This document shows, piece by piece, positions 24,889-37,750 of a stretch of DNA of 64,000 nt (position 1 is its first letter; each line of letters starts with the position of its first letter). This DNA comes from Phlebiopsis flavidoalba (lineage: Eukaryota; Basidiomycota; Agaricomycetes; Polyporales; Phanerochaetaceae). Location of the stretch: positions 62,001-126,000 of the forward strand of contig JAOCPU010000026.1 of assembly GCA_035772785.1 (NCBI GenBank), written 5' to 3'. The translations under genes were made by a program, and so were the position numbers. The notes under the pieces are model-generated. The model was not told the origin of the DNA. It was given only the letters and a program-made list of their open reading frames with translations, and made no database searches.

Positions 24889-27740
24889 TCCAAACATGGC
24901 AATGCGGGAACCTCCAAACCTAACAGGCACAAATAGCCTGCTGGCGGCGCGCGGGCGCTCACAATCGAAATTCCTTACACTACCCGACCACTCCTCATGC
25001 AATGCCGTATTCCCTTGTTGCGATGCTCCCCACCCGATTACGTGCCGTCAACCGTGTGATCACAGTCGCATCGACTTGGGCACTCCATGGTTTTGACCTT
25101 GACGGGGTGACCTGAACTCCTTGTGGGTTGGTTACCCGGGTTGTCATTCAAGCAAACGAGCAGGCCACTGACTACACGACGACGGACCACTCTGTTTGTC
25201 TTGACACTGATCTTCCTCACATGTAGTATCCTCTCCTGTATCGCGATACCCCAACCTGTACGTCAAAACACCGTGTGATCACTCCAGTCGCATCGACTTG
25301 GGCACATGGTTGACCTTGACGGGTGACTGAACTCCTTGTGGGTCAGTCACCGGGTGTCAATCAAGCAACAAAGAGGCTTCTCTGCGCACCGACGAATTGG
25401 ATAGAAACTCTGAAAGTAGGTCTCATGAACCGTAAGATGTGTGTAGTGGCTCATCATACCGTCACCTCAGGTCTGTAACCTGGACTATGAAGACTTTGCG
25501 ACGATGATTAATGGATAGACGAATCGGTGGTGGATGTAACGGTGTGGCAGCGAGGGGGAGAGGGGAAAGAGGGGACGAGGGACGAGTACTCTACTCAGTG
25601 AACGTGGTCCTGTGAGCTGCGTTCGATTCCAACATTCGCCTCAAGCCTGAATCCCAGGAAATGTGTCGTTGACGTGGCAGTTCAGGCAAAGTAGTACTAC
25701 ACCCAATTTGCTTCCCATGGAGTGAGCCTAATCGTACCCAAAGACATTTATACGCTGTACGCCATACTCTCTTGTCCGTTGAAGACCTACCACGGGGGTA
25801 GGCTTGGTCCAGCCGGGCTGGTGAGTCATAGTTGCACACGTCGCTGTTTTTTCAACAACGGGCTGCTAACCCGCCTTATCTATGTTCACAGCTTGCATTA
25901 TGGTATCTTGACGACATCGCGTCCAAGAACAGCCAGCTCGATTCGACGCGTGGCTGGTACTTCAAAACATAACCCCTCGGCTCATCCGGGTACACTGATG
26001 ATGCTGCTGACAATGGCCCTAAACATTTCACGATAACCCCGACGTTGACCACTAACCGATCTTCGACTCAAACACATCCGACTGCGACATCTTCCGACCT
26101 ACCAACAACTTCGACCCGACCGAACCACACAACTTGACCCGGACCATCCGGACCACCCCCAACTTACGACCCGACCACCAACTTCGACTCCGACCACCAA
26201 CTTCGACTCCGACCACCAACTTCGACCGACCACCTACTTCAACCTGATCACCTACTTTCAACCTGATCACCGACTCTCTGCCGCTTTCTTGCCTTTTATT
26301 AGCGTGGTCTCTCGCTTCAAAACAGCTGTGTTTTCGGCCTAGCATTCTTTTTTCTCCAAATGCGGTCGAGCTGCCTCCCCGGATACGACCGCGCGTATTC
26401 ATATCGAGCGACGGTCACTAGCGTGGATACTTCGCTTTGATCGTGGTCTGCTGCGCTCGCCGATGATATCCTCGAGACCCCTCGTCAACAACCTGACCAA
26501 TCCGCACGGCCCTAGCAGCACTGTGTGTAAGTCGTTTCTTTCTTTCTCATTGTGATACTTTACTGAATGTATATGCAGCACCAAGGACTGTCCCCCTGTT
26601 CTGCAAGAGATTTCTTTCGAAGAACGTGGCTATTCTCCCCGAAGTGGTCTATGACGCTATTACTACAATGTTCGCACGCGCAACAGCGGCTAGTAATTAC
26701 GCTCACCCGCAAGGCCTTTACAACGGAGGACACGACAGCTAGTGGTACTTTTGATAGGAGCTCGAGACCACGGCGGACTTGGCTTGAGCACGTCGACTTG
26801 TTGCTCAATCACGACCTGGCGGATATCGCTACCCCCAACGAAGTATCCCCCACGACCCTCACTCACTTTCTCCTTACGCTCCTCGCCACGTCCTTTTCCT
26901 ACTCCGCAAAGCCGTGTTTCTCTTCACCAAAGGCTTTTGTTTCTTCTCACCGCGGCAATCTCTGCCTCTGCGTGTCTCTACTCAGCACAATGGCGTCGCG
27001 AGTTATGTGTTCCACCACCGCTTCTCTCGATTCTTCGCGCTCGTGCGAACAATCGTCGAATTTGACCAAGCGTTCTGATGGCGTGAACGGCCTGAGCATG
27101 AGTGCCAGGCGCAGGAATAGATGGGCGGCATCGAAGCCGGGACACCCCGACATCGACCATATCAGGGTTTGCCAGTGAAAGGGCATGTTGTTGGTTGCAT
27201 CGCAACTGTTGTATTATTCCTGATACGCCCGCTTACAAAATACTAAGAGCTTGCCAGCAACATGTACTGACGATTTGTTGTGTTTGCAGTCCAGAAGGTG
27301 TGTCCGTTGCCTCGTTCACGACTCATCGCCATCTGCTTTCCTAAGTCAATCGGAACACGTACGAGTGCTTTGCGACTGAGAGGACTTCAACCGTCCAATG
27401 TGACATGGTCTCACACTCTGAGACCAAAGTTCACGGTTCTGCCACTCGACACCTGGTCAGCAGTGACCAGTCATTTGCGTTGGTTCTCTGCCCCGTCACC
27501 ACAAATCGATACTGTCTGGTGCTGTTCGAGGTTCGGCTTGGTCGCTGTCGAGTTTGGTCTCAGCGTGGTAGTCATTCTTTTTTGTTTAATCGCCCCACGT
27601 CTAGGGTAAGTGTTTCGCAAAGACATGAGTTGGGTAAATACTTTTGCTCACAGCTTTTTTGGGCTGCAGTGTCGCCCCGCCCGTGTTCATATACTGCCTG
27701 GGCCGCCCGTGTTACTTATCAACATACGGCTAAACCCTGG
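24889..27740. mobile_element. Long dispersed repeat, copy 1
   Basis: Matches 61265-64000 in the same orientation over its whole length, starting at tccaaacatggca in both. The interior contains a duplicated ~100-bp block (about 25040-25140 and 25265-25370), an imperfect 18-bp satellite (about 26155-26275), a 53-bp GT-AG intron (about 26526-26579) and a coding-like segment (LEHVDLLLNHDLADIATPNE, about 26785-26840). It starts about 300 bp after the Tnp2 coding region. Copy 1 is longer mainly because of scattered small insertions, for example gacggggtgacctg against gacgggtgactg in copy 2. It could be a non-autonomous transposon or a duplicated gene segment. Its right end is set by similarity fading near the gccgcccgtgtt words at 27740. 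Confidence 0.8.
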
Positions 27741-28483
27741 CACCCATTCTAGCAACTGTAACGCCAAACGGGGTTTTATCATCTTAAAATGTTGCAGAAC
27801 GGGAGAAAAGACGCCATCAACGCTAGATGGCTGTTTAGTAGGTCTACTAGGGGGAGCATCTACAGTCCTCCCCGTGCGGTCTTCGCAAAAGTATCGACAG
27901 TGCGTCAGCGCAACCAGATGGAAGGAGTCTTCCACTTTGTGCATTCAGCGTCAATCCGTTATTTTCTTTTCCCTTTTTCGTCTGTATTTCGATCCTTTTT
28001 TTGATCATTTAGTGCTATTCTCTTTCTAACTGTTTCTGTGTGACGTACCTAAGAGTGGTTTCACCAATTTGACAGCGCTCAACATCCCTTGTCTTCCCCA
28101 CGTTTTTGTGTGCTATTAAGGATTTGGACCATTAGTTGGCTTTCCACTCTCTCTGTTGCGTCCTCAATTCTCCGAATAATGCCGGACCACACATCCACAA
28201 TGTACTGACTAACGGCGCGTCATTTCTGGGACAATCGCTCGACACTTGCAGCGTTTACTTTTGCTCTCAAAGGACGTGAACCGACCATATACCGCAACAC
28301 TAGCTGAAATGTGCTTACATGCGCGAACGCGAGCCGCACGTGGCTTTCACCACGAGTTTGGGCGATGCCCCAAGGGCACATGGGGTAGCTCTTTGTCTTT
28401 GTTCCAGATACCTCTCCCATCCATACTCGTCTGTGTACATTTGCCGACATCGTCATCGAGGGCCCAGTGAAGCGTTTGACATG
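27741..28483. other. Interval between repeat copy 1 and BTB copy 2
   Basis: T-rich stretch 27950-28030, then mixed sequence. No conserved coding segment recognised. The first exon of BTB copy 2 may begin before 28484. Confidence 0.35.
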
Positions 28484-29920
28484 TCGACGGAACCACGGTT
28501 AGTTCTGCGCACCGACATGGTGCCATTCTCATAAGCCTCCGTCCAGGATTCGCTCGCGACACTACTACGAGGATATTGATGGGAGAATGCGCTTATATTT
28601 CCGTAAGTGGTTCCAAAGTCTTGATCATCTAGCATAGTTTTTTACGCGCCTCATAGATCCGCCGTGTGTCGTACAGGGTGCCGGTCCTGGAACTAGATAA
28701 GAATCGTCGACGGTGTTCGAAGAAATGTGCTTCTATCTGCTATGCGAGCATTCATGGCTCCCCACGAGGAAGGTTTGAGCGAGGGAAATCCCATTGTCAT
28801 GGACTGGTTGTATCCTGGAGAGTTCGACTACCTGCTTGATGTCGTGTTCTATTTCTCTCCTCGGTAAGCCTCAACACATTCATTCGCAGATTAAACTAAA
28901 ATAGCGGCAGGCCATTGTCCACCAATATCCCACAATGGTATTACCGATCCGAACGGAAACCAGCCCGTTTTCATGACAGAAATATACACCGTTGAATTAC
29001 CCATGAACCCACATATTCCCCCCAGACACATCCTCTCCGTTTACGACCCGTTCTATCCGCTCTAAAACTCGCAAACCTCTTCGGAAGTGGAGGCGCCCCG
29101 CCGATTCCTTGTCCTACGACTTTAGGACATGGAAGACTTCATGCATCTTGACATAGTTTTTGCTATGTATCACGTCATTCGCGAAGCGCAGTCGGCCATT
29201 CTGCTACCGACCGTTTTGCATGCGAGTTCTAAACAACACCCTACGAGCATTTCGACCCACGGCTGGTACAACTTCTGAGGGAGCGCCAACCGGTAACAAG
29301 CCCATGCGAGACGGTATCAGATGAACCTGCGCACACGCGACCCACACCCTTGTGACACAATACCTCAAGATGAAACACTTCCAGATAGCATCTGGGATTT
29401 CCTTTTCTCTCAGAAGACGAACCGGGACAATGCCTGAGACCCCAGTCCCCTCTCCCCCACAAACACCAGCTGGCACATTCCGGGCTGGCAGGCGATGGTG
29501 CGCTGGCTTCTAGGTGGACAAGGCCTGGCAAGCGAGATCGTTTTGCGTTATATAACCGGAACGGAAGGTTGGGAAGGGAGGATGAAGCAGAACGCGATCT
29601 CGTTAGTCGAAAACCCCTGCGACCAAGCTGTGGGCACAGATCCAGACCGAAGTTATCGTTCCGAGTCTCGTAGTCGATGACGTCGAGCGTTTCCTCAGCA
29701 GAGTCCACCATGCCGTCCTCAAGTATCTATGTAGCAATTGTGGGCGAAAACTCTGCAAGCGGCTTTTCGTTAGCGAGTACAGCTGTTACCACGACCCGAA
29801 AAGCGAGCTGGTATACATGATGGTGGGAACTCTTTCCAACGAATTGGACTGGTTTTCCCGACTATGCGCGCGATCGAAGTCGTGTATGAGCTTGATGCTC
29901 TAGGCACGTAGTCTTTCGCT
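28484..29920 (+). CDS. BTB/POZ-type protein, copy 2
   Basis: An upstream exon ends ...DGRMRLYF at about 28600. The intron (donor gtaagt, acceptor ctcatag) places the next exon at about 28659, which reads YRVPVLELDKN and, after frame shifts, AMRAFMAPHEEGLSEGNPIV and MDWLYPGEFDYLLDVVF (to about 28860). EEGL-x-NPIxMDWLYPGxFD is the signature shared with copy 1. Downstream 28880-29890 contains further coding-like pieces (DMEDFMHLDIVFAMYHVIRE about 29130-29190; VERFLSRVHHAVLKYLCSNC and YMMVGTLSNELDWF about 29680-29870), plausible for the C-terminal half. Indels make the model fragmentary; it may be intact in the organism or decaying. Confidence 0.55.
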
Positions 29921-31373
29921 CAACGCCACCACATCATACCCGTTCAACCATTACCCCACCATCATCACCTTTTTAGGCCGTCTAATGTCACTGTAGATCG
30001 TACCAAACTATTTTCTACCGTCTATCGAGTTTTGGAAAGAGCTCATGGTGGAGACTCTTATTTATCATTTCATCTCATGCATGACTTTGACACGACGGCC
30101 ATGTTCGCGAGCGTCCTCGGTTTCATCGCGCCTTACAACTTGAAGGTGCTTACCTACGCGACTGCGAACACCGAGTTCCCCGTGCGTGAAGATACTCACT
30201 TCATACATCGGTAAGTTCGCGTTCCGAGTCGTGGCTCATGTACATGATCCGGACACTGTCCTATGTTCCTATGGACAAAGGCTCAAGCTTGTTCCAATCC
30301 GTACAGGGGCGGGGTGATTTGAACCTGTCTTACTCCATATTCCGAGAGTGTCATAGCCTCTTGTCGGTATTCAAATCCTCAAAATCAACTGTTCGCGGCC
30401 GCACTTGTACGCAACGGCTGATGGGTGCGTGCGCAATGCAGACCGAACTCTTAACAACAGCGCAACTCGGCCATCCATGAGTCACGCTTCACCACCTCGA
30501 ACCGCCCTGCACACCGCTCTCGTTGCCTCATCGGCGTACGACGCATTTGAACGTCCCATCAAGATCCTCCTTGGGCTTATGCGCACGGCCGTCCACCCCT
30601 TGGTACCTAGGACAGCAGGTCCACCCTTAATCAGTTGCAATCGACCCCGCCTCACCTTCCTCCCTGTCAGCCAGCGCCCTATTGACGAGCTCCAGCCACC
30701 GCGAGAAGGTCCCCACTTTTCCTGCTGGATTCAGCCGCAGGAACTCCGCAACATCGTCAAGACTAAACGGGGGACTCCCTCCAGTCACGACCCAAGCAAG
30801 TGCTCTAAAGGGAGCTCATGCCCCTGCCCCCCACTGCGGGGCTAGGAACGGTATTAGCAGGTCCAGGGCAACTGGCGAACAGTACGTATCTACCACGTCG
30901 CCTTCGCTCAACCTCGTCATCCGGGTAGCTTATGTTTGTCTTTCTTGATCCACAGATCACAGTCAAACCACATGTGGTCGCGCAGACTCATCGCCATCCG
31001 CGCCGCACCAGCATTTCCGGTTTCCTCCCACCTCCACCGTGAGCCTACTCTTTGTGCTGGATTTGCGGTGGAGCGCTGACATAGAACTCTCCATAGCCAC
31101 TGGTCTGATGATAGCTAGTTGTTGGGACGGGCGCATGTATAGCTGGCTCAATCCTTGCTATGTCTTGCCGTGAGGGATCAAGTGAGGATACTGTTCAGGC
31201 TCGAATCTGCGTGCATGGTGTGTACACGTGTGCTTATCGCCGTTTGCGGCCCAATCTGACATCGCACACAACATCTTCGGGCTCGACGCTGCAAACTTTT
31301 AGCCCAGTCTCTCTGTCGTTGTTCATACTAGTTCAGTGACTGTCAGTCCTTGGTCGACCACCAGGGTCCGAAG
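29921..31373. other. Interval between BTB copies 2 and 3
   Basis: Contains open pieces such as FDTTAMFASVLGFIAPYNLK (about 30080-30140) and RPIKILLGLMRTAV (about 30555) that may be exons of a gene I cannot identify, or the 3' part of BTB copy 2. No motif recognised. Confidence 0.3.
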
Positions 31374-32072
31374 TGCATGGACAATGTGCCGCCCATCATC
31401 GAACAAGCAAACAACGAATTCCCTTCCCTCATTCCCCCAGTGTTCTGCGCAGGATTTGACATACCCCCAATAGTCGCTCACGACACTTCCTATACTCCAG
31501 AACTCAATGAGCAAACCATCTTTCTATCTGTACGACTCTCCCATGGCATCCATAAATGATAATATGGGGGAACTGCGGGAACTCTTATTAGAGTTTCGTG
31601 TGGGATGGCATATCAGCTGCCCGTTGCTCATCGTCTCATTGAAGTGTCAGATTTGTTTTCTCGGCATGTTTTCACTCCTCAACTATCATGGCCCCCAAAG
31701 AGGAGGGTCTGATCGAAACAAAACCATCCCATTCGTCATGGACTTGGCTTAAAACCACACAGACTTTGATTACTTGAGTATTTCTGGATGTGATCTTTCG
31801 GGGACCTGAATTGTGAGTGTTGTTTGGAGCTTAGATTCTCTTTGATTCCTGATCACCATCCAGTACAAAGCTTTTTTGTGCACAACCCGTCCCTTAAACC
31901 CGTCGCATTTTCTTTGACGAGTACGACATTGGATTATGATCCCGAAGACCACGAGCTGGAACGAACCGGTGACAGAGCAAGAGCTCGCATGGGAAACGGT
32001 TGGAAATGCACAGTGAGCTCGTACCCCTCATCCGGACCGAAGGATTTGAGTGATGCCAAGAATCCTCGATAG
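31374..32072 (+). pseudogene. BTB/POZ-type protein, copy 3 (probably decayed)
   Basis: Coding pieces follow the BTB order: PELNEQTIFLS ending at about 31527, then an intron-like gap with acceptor ttattag (about 31590), then YQLPV / LIEVSDLFS around 31610-31665, and PKEEGLIET followed by a degraded NPI-like segment and DFDY...FLDVIFRGPEL (31690-31812). The intron sits at the same place as in copies 1 and 2. The MDWLYPG core is recognisably damaged (HGL followed by an in-frame stop), more than simple indel error in one position, so pseudogene is favoured. The last part (DYDPEDHELERTGDRARARM, to 32072) may be its C-terminal region or unrelated. Confidence 0.5.
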
Positions 32073-33711
32073 GGCACTATCGTCTTCGTTGAACCGAACT
32101 TCGGGGCACCCCCCCCCGTAACGGCCTTGGTCGAAACCCCAGTGACGCGCACCATGTTCATTCCCATCTTCGGTTGAAACTAACACGCACAGCCACCCCT
32201 GACCTGCCGAAAGCCCTCCCCTAGCGTTGACCCGTTTGTAATACGTCCCCTGCCGGCAAGGGTTCAGCTGTGCGTCGACGAATTCCTACACTACTTTTTC
32301 AACCTACAAACGTGCCCCCAATGAAATGTCCTGGCTCCCTATAGGGTATACAGCTGTAATCCCGACTTTGGAGCCGCGCAGCCTCGCTCACAGTTACTGC
32401 CAAAGCTATGTCTGTTAGAAGGTCGCACACTGTGATGCCGCACAAAATCCACACTAGGCTGTGAGAAAAGCTGCCGGAGATCCCGCCACCAAATTGTTGA
32501 GATTAACGGGAGATAGCAGAGACCCACATGACAACGACTACGAGTCAGCATTACCAATCCGCAATGGCTAGGGACGTTGTGGTAGGGTGACTGGCTCACA
32601 CAACACCCGCCGGTATATGTTTAGAACGCCCGACGCACGCATCTAAGGGCAAGCCTAACGTTTATTTCGCTCGTTACGGAGACCAATCTACATAAAATTT
32701 TCGTGCAACCACACCGTCACCCGTTCATGTTCCGCCCATTTAGTCCACATTCAAACCGAGCCCGCTATACCAGCGCGGTAGCTCTGTTCAGCGACATACG
32801 GACCCTCCTTAGAACATGCAACCTAAAGGGCTCGAACTTCGCGCGTACTGCCGCGATCCCATAAGATCCCTACATCCACCCCGTTTAATACCAGGGACTA
32901 ACCGCTTATAACTTCCCGGAGCATGGCAGGCCTGCGATTCGGACCTGGGCCCCAGTCAACATGGCTGCATGTGTACGATCCCGGGTCACGCAGCAAATTT
33001 GACAGGACGTTATCATAACTCGAGGAACGTGTCAACGGCGAGGTCCAACTATCCACTTCACCCTAGCTACCGGTCTTGGCAGGATGAGCTTCAACCAATC
33101 TAGAGAGAGTGGAACCATTGTTGACTCACGGCGACCAGCACCAACCGGGACCTCGACCCTGACCCCGGTTGTCCCGACAGAGACAAACTTGGAAGAACAA
33201 GGCCAACACCCCCTCCGCAAACACTCCCCCATATTTCGCTATCTAGGGGTGAACAAATCCATCTGTGTGAAGTGTACACGGTGATTTATACACCGCCGAT
33301 TTGTTTTCAGGAACCTCTGCTATTGCAGGACGAATCGTGAAGCTCAATCATCTACGTATAGCGCTATGCAACTGAGTTGTGCTAAGGGGAAACCCTCTTT
33401 TCACCGACTCCAGGCCAGTACTTGTGTCTCGTCTGGAAAGGGCTCAGAGAATAGAGGCAGGCAAGAGTGCGACCGAGAGTATGGGGGCTAGATGAATGGG
33501 GGCGAGCCAACCACTGTGCAGTAAATCACTGTGGACGGTTTACCGGGTCTGTACCGTAGCACTATGGAGTCGATACAATGTTCATGTATGCAGCGAGCAG
33601 TGTCCCGGATTAGTACTTGTGTCTTCACGGCGAAACACGAAGATTGAGCGCAGCGATAATTCGGTAGTTGAGTCTCGGTGAGTCTAAGTCGGACATGAAA
33701 AATACAAGTAT
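32073..33711. other. Interval upstream of the Plavaka-like fragment
   Basis: Mixed coding-like pieces without known motifs (for example TLTPVVPTETNLEEQGQHPL at about 33150-33210). It could include the divergent N-terminal part of the transposon protein that follows. Confidence 0.3.
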
Positions 33712-35408
33712 TTGCTGGGAGAAACGACAGGACTCATCTTGTCCTGCATCACACACCCGACATTCTCCATCAGCTCCACAAGAGAGTATTCAAAGACAGC
33801 ACCTGGTATCGTGGTGCACGTCTGTCATTGGCGAGGATGGCTTGATCGTCGATTTCGAGCAATTTCCAACGTACCTGGATTACGCCACTTCGCAAAGAGG
33901 ATATCTCACGTGCAGCAGTGACAGAGACTGAGCATAAAGAAATGCAGAAGATATTCGTTACCTTTATTATCTGGCGCTGTCGAATAGAAAGTTCTTGAGG
34001 TAGCCCAGGCTGTTGTCGAACTTTCATCTATCTTTACGCCCAGTTCCACCGGCATACTACGACAACTCCTCCGCGCACAGGGTTCAAACGGCTTTTGGAG
34101 ACATTTCATCGCCACAAGAGTATATTCATAGAGCTGGGAATACGTGAGCATTTCAATATCTCCAAGCTCCACGCTATGACACATTACCTGGATGGCGATA
34201 CGACGAAAAGGCGTACTTGACGGGTTCAATACTGAGCTCTCTGAACGCTTACACATTGGACTTCGCCAAGCATGCCTACCGTGCCGGAAATTGTCGGGAC
34301 TATATTGCGCATATGGACGACATGGTTAGAGCGACAAGATATGCTCGAAGTATCGCGAATAGACATCCGTACCGCTTACCTCGTTGACTGGCTTACGGCC
34401 AGGCGCGGGCTGCAGCTGCAGTGTCTACTCAAGATGCCCATCTTGCAGCAAACCCGCCGTACCAGCACAATCGAGTCAGAGTCACAAGAGCTTGACGACG
34501 GAGCTGGGTAATGGCGCCTAGAGCGGCGAGAGCTCAGAAGACGAAGAAGATGTTGAAGCTGAAGACTTACGATTTTCTCAGCCCACCGTACCCCGCAGAT
34601 CTTCATCGCTCTTCATTGCCCACATCCTCGCATGACCTTGGACACTGTGCAGAAAAGAGTACAGCGCTCCTGAAATCATACCCGGGAGTCCCCTTGCAAA
34701 GTTTCGTTCAGAAGCTAGCTCCGTCCTTACCCCCAGTCCTCTTACCTCACGGCCAGCTCACCTTGCGAGTGTATAAGCAGATCAAGCTGCAAAGACCATG
34801 AACCCATTTGTCGGGTCGAAAATCCCAATGGATCGAATTCGAGCCACTGCACCGATAGTGGCACGAGGCCGTAAACCAGCCATGCCAGGAAATTTTGATA
34901 CGGTCCTTGTCATCGAGGATCCGCAAATCTTCCAGCTACGTCGTACAGGGTCTTTAGATGGTAAGCTACCACTGCACGGGACGATTATGATGAACAAGCG
35001 CATACTCACTTTGTCTCGAAATTATAGGCCTTCGTATTGCTCGAGTACGATCATCTTCGAGCTGCCTGCTCAATACAGTACGGCTACGTCCTCATCCCCT
35101 CGCTTATATTGAGTGGGTTTACGCCATTCCAGAGGGTCGACAATAACTCACTGCTCTACTAGGAGAAAACCAAGTACAGCGCTCTACGCGCAATCTGCGG
35201 CGAAATGCGACTGTGGTCACGGTCGATCCAATTGTTGGACTGTGTCATCTCGCCGCCAAGTGTGGGACGAGAAATTGACCGCAGCTGGACATCGGAACAA
35301 AAATGTCCTCAATACATGCTGACACTTATCTCGTCAACCCATATCTTACCTTGGACCTGTTCTCGACACGCGCACTGTCACTGTATACACGGCCGAGCCT
35401 TATGGTGA
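33712..35408 (+). pseudogene. Plavaka-like transposase, C-terminal part
   Basis: A run of pieces matches, from memory, the C-terminal half of the large basidiomycete Plavaka-type (CACTA-related) transposon protein. They are LHQLHK-VFKD with SWCTSVIGEDGL (33768-33845), KEMQKIFVTFII (33935-33970), LLETFHRHKSIFIELGIREH (34093-34155), FNTELSERLHI and DFAKHAYRAGNCRDYIAHM (34228-34315), TWLERQDMLEVSRI (34335-34370), PRMTLDTVQK (34630-34655), FDTVLVIEDPQIFQL (34890-34935), a segment ending LPAQY (about 35080), FTPFQRVD (about 35120) and a terminal WTSEQKCPQYM (about 35290-35320). No N-terminal half is seen upstream, so I treat it as truncated. Some frame shifts may be sequence error. It is unrelated at sequence level to the Tnp2 element at 20-24.6 kb. 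Confidence 0.65.
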
Positions 35409-36221
35409 CTAAGTATATTTCAATTTAAAGATAATTGTATTGGTGCATCCCTGTACATACTTTTTACGAGCAGTTCAAGTCCGACATTGTGATATTTACA
35501 TACTCGCGCATAGTGTAGATTGAGAGTTTTGTTGACGTCGGCATGTAAAGGCAGATGTGCGACAGGAGCGGAGTCCTCAACGTTGAACGGGTCCCAGGGT
35601 GTGGCCAAGGTATCAATATTGGGTCCACAATGGTGTTGGTATTGGCGAGCAACCCAGTGCGAGGAGAGCCAGGGGCAGTTTGCCAGCGGTATAGCTAGCT
35701 AGAATGGTGAGTGCATGTCAATTCACCTGCCGAGGCGACGATTTCCCACTTCCGTGCGTGGAGAGTCGAGTCGCTCAGGCAAGCTTCATGTGTATGCAGC
35801 CCATCACGCCATCCTCCACAGAGAGTGCCAGGTCAAGTCCTATGTAGAGCGTCGAGGTAGATGACAGAGGTGGTCGGAGGAAGCAAGACTAGTAAACGGG
35901 ACGTGCCAATTTCGATGGACGCGCTTTCAGTAAATGCCGCATAGTGACCGTGGAGAGTGACTATGGTTGGCATAGCATTGGTACCGGTGGTTAGTGGCCT
36001 AATATGCTAGTTATAGCCCTATTTATTGAATAGGCCTGCGCTGCAAAAGTTATGCTATACAATTATTCTATGTACAAAAATCGATTTTACAACTCTACAC
36101 CATTAATCTAAAAAACAAATTTATGACGGGGAGGACAGGTAGTGCTCGTAGCGCCAGATCGCAAGTTGCACTGTCTTACACATAGGCACAGAAGGGGTGA
36201 CGCCGTCTCACATGCTTGATT
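35409..36221. other. Intergenic, nothing convincing
   Basis: Partly AT-rich (36000-36125). No coding motif recognised. Confidence 0.45.
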
Positions 36222-37750
36222 TATTCAGAATCATGAAAAGAAACATGGTACAGGTCTAATCTAGGCATTGGCCTGCGCTCTCCCAGCCCCTCGTTCCGAT
36301 AGACGTACTCATGGCTTGATGCCCCGTGGCGTGTGACAGGGGCAGAGACGGCCGGCGCGCGAGCACAAGCATTGCAAGGGTTGGGCTTAAGCTGCGCCAG
36401 TAAACAAGATAGCGTTTTGCCGCCAGCCCTAGCCCAGTGATCCAAGTGCTGATCAATAAGGCAGGACGGAGAAGTACTTACCTGCACTTGAATGTCCACA
36501 TTGTCAGCGCGCAGGGAGCTACATCATCTATGTTATTTGAAGAAATACCTATCCTGCAGCGCGCTGCGCGCGCGAACGTGGTACAAGTCTTGCGGCGCGT
36601 TTCGAGTCAGCTGGAGGATGGGGGAACGGGAGCGGACGCGCTCGGCGGTGAGCGGGAAGTAGTCGCGGACGGCGCACGCATGGCGGCGTGACGTCATATC
36701 GGGGTCATTGTTGATGGGCGGCGAGCTCTGTGGTCAGGTATCGCGTCATCGCGCTTGCGCGGGCAGGCCTAGCTCGGATGGCGTGTTGAAACCAGCGGAC
36801 CGCGGTCGAGTTCGAGAGTGTGCCATCAATGCCAATGTTGAACGGCTTGTCGGATTTGCATTGAAGTTCGGTCGTTTGCAAGTAGTGGTGAGCGCGCCAC
36901 CAGGTACAAAAAACTAAAAAGAGGCAAGCGACGACTGAGTCTCCATATCACATTGGAGCCGGGAACGTACTATGAAATCCGTGCCCCCGATATAGCAGCC
37001 AATTCTCGTGTGGTACAAGAAGAGGGCTATTTGCTCCATCTTGGAACTGCGACTTGAGCTGCGTCGGTGCCTGCCTGGTGTCGCTGGCGAGCCTTCACGA
37101 TGGTATACCGGTGAGGCTAGCAAGAGGTAGTACGCAGAGCCGGCTGCGATGTGGTAGGTCGTCCTGGAGTCTAAGCTGTGGCAAAGAATGAGAAGACTAG
37201 ACTTTAGGATGGAGAGTTTGAGCTGCAGGACGAGGGCCTGTGTGTGGTGCGCAAGTGACTTGAGGTCGCGCGCACTTCTCAGGCTGCAAACTTGAGCGCC
37301 AACCTGTACGGCGATGACTGTTGGTATTCGTTGCCAGGGTAGTCGCGCTGGTGTGGAGATAGAGCTTACCTATAGCACATGCGCGATCTACAGCCCGGGC
37401 TACTCTTTGCACACATCGGTACCAACGACTGTGGGCAGTCTTCATGCTTCGTACGAAGTCTGGGGTTCTGAGTCTGACGCCAGCCCCCCGAGTGTCCATC
37501 CTTTCGCCCTTGAACGCGGACAAAGAGCTCTTAGGTCTGAGCCTAGCATCAGACGTCGGGGAAAAGGCTTGAGGGAGACTATAGACGGCGCGCTATGTGA
37601 TGAAGGTGGTGTGAGAGATACAGAGTCGCTCTTGCCTGGAACTAACGCTGGCGGCCCCGGAGTCTCCACGTGGTATCGATCAAAGCGCGAGACATTCATT
37701 TTGGCATAGACGGTTCACGGCACAGGGATCTCACCGCCGTTGGTATCTAT
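36222..37750 (-). CDS. Probable protein-coding region, unrecognised (minus)
   Basis: Minus-strand pieces have coding-like composition and can be ordered: SLAHHTQALVLQLKLSILKS (about 37260-37200), KMEQIALFLYHTRIGCYIGG (about 37050-36990), KPFNIGIDGTLSNSTAVRWF (about 36850-36790), ARPARASAMTRYLTTELAAH, RDYFPLTAERVRSRSPILQL (about 36670-36610) and a terminal HEYVYRNEGLGERR (about 36310-36265). Introns are likely between them. I do not recognise the family, and start and stop are not fixed. A helical, fungal-type regulatory or membrane-associated protein is possible, but there is no motif to support either. Confidence 0.35.

Noticed and set aside
19690..24890. CACTA terminal inverted repeats of the Tnp2 element
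   Set aside because: I looked for CACTA/TAGTG pairs at both sides and found no matching inverted ends, so no element boundaries are claimed.
30405..30948. Two overlapping 88-146 codon ORFs
   Set aside because: Composition biased to Pro/Ser/Arg in both frames, no recognisable motif; not called as genes.
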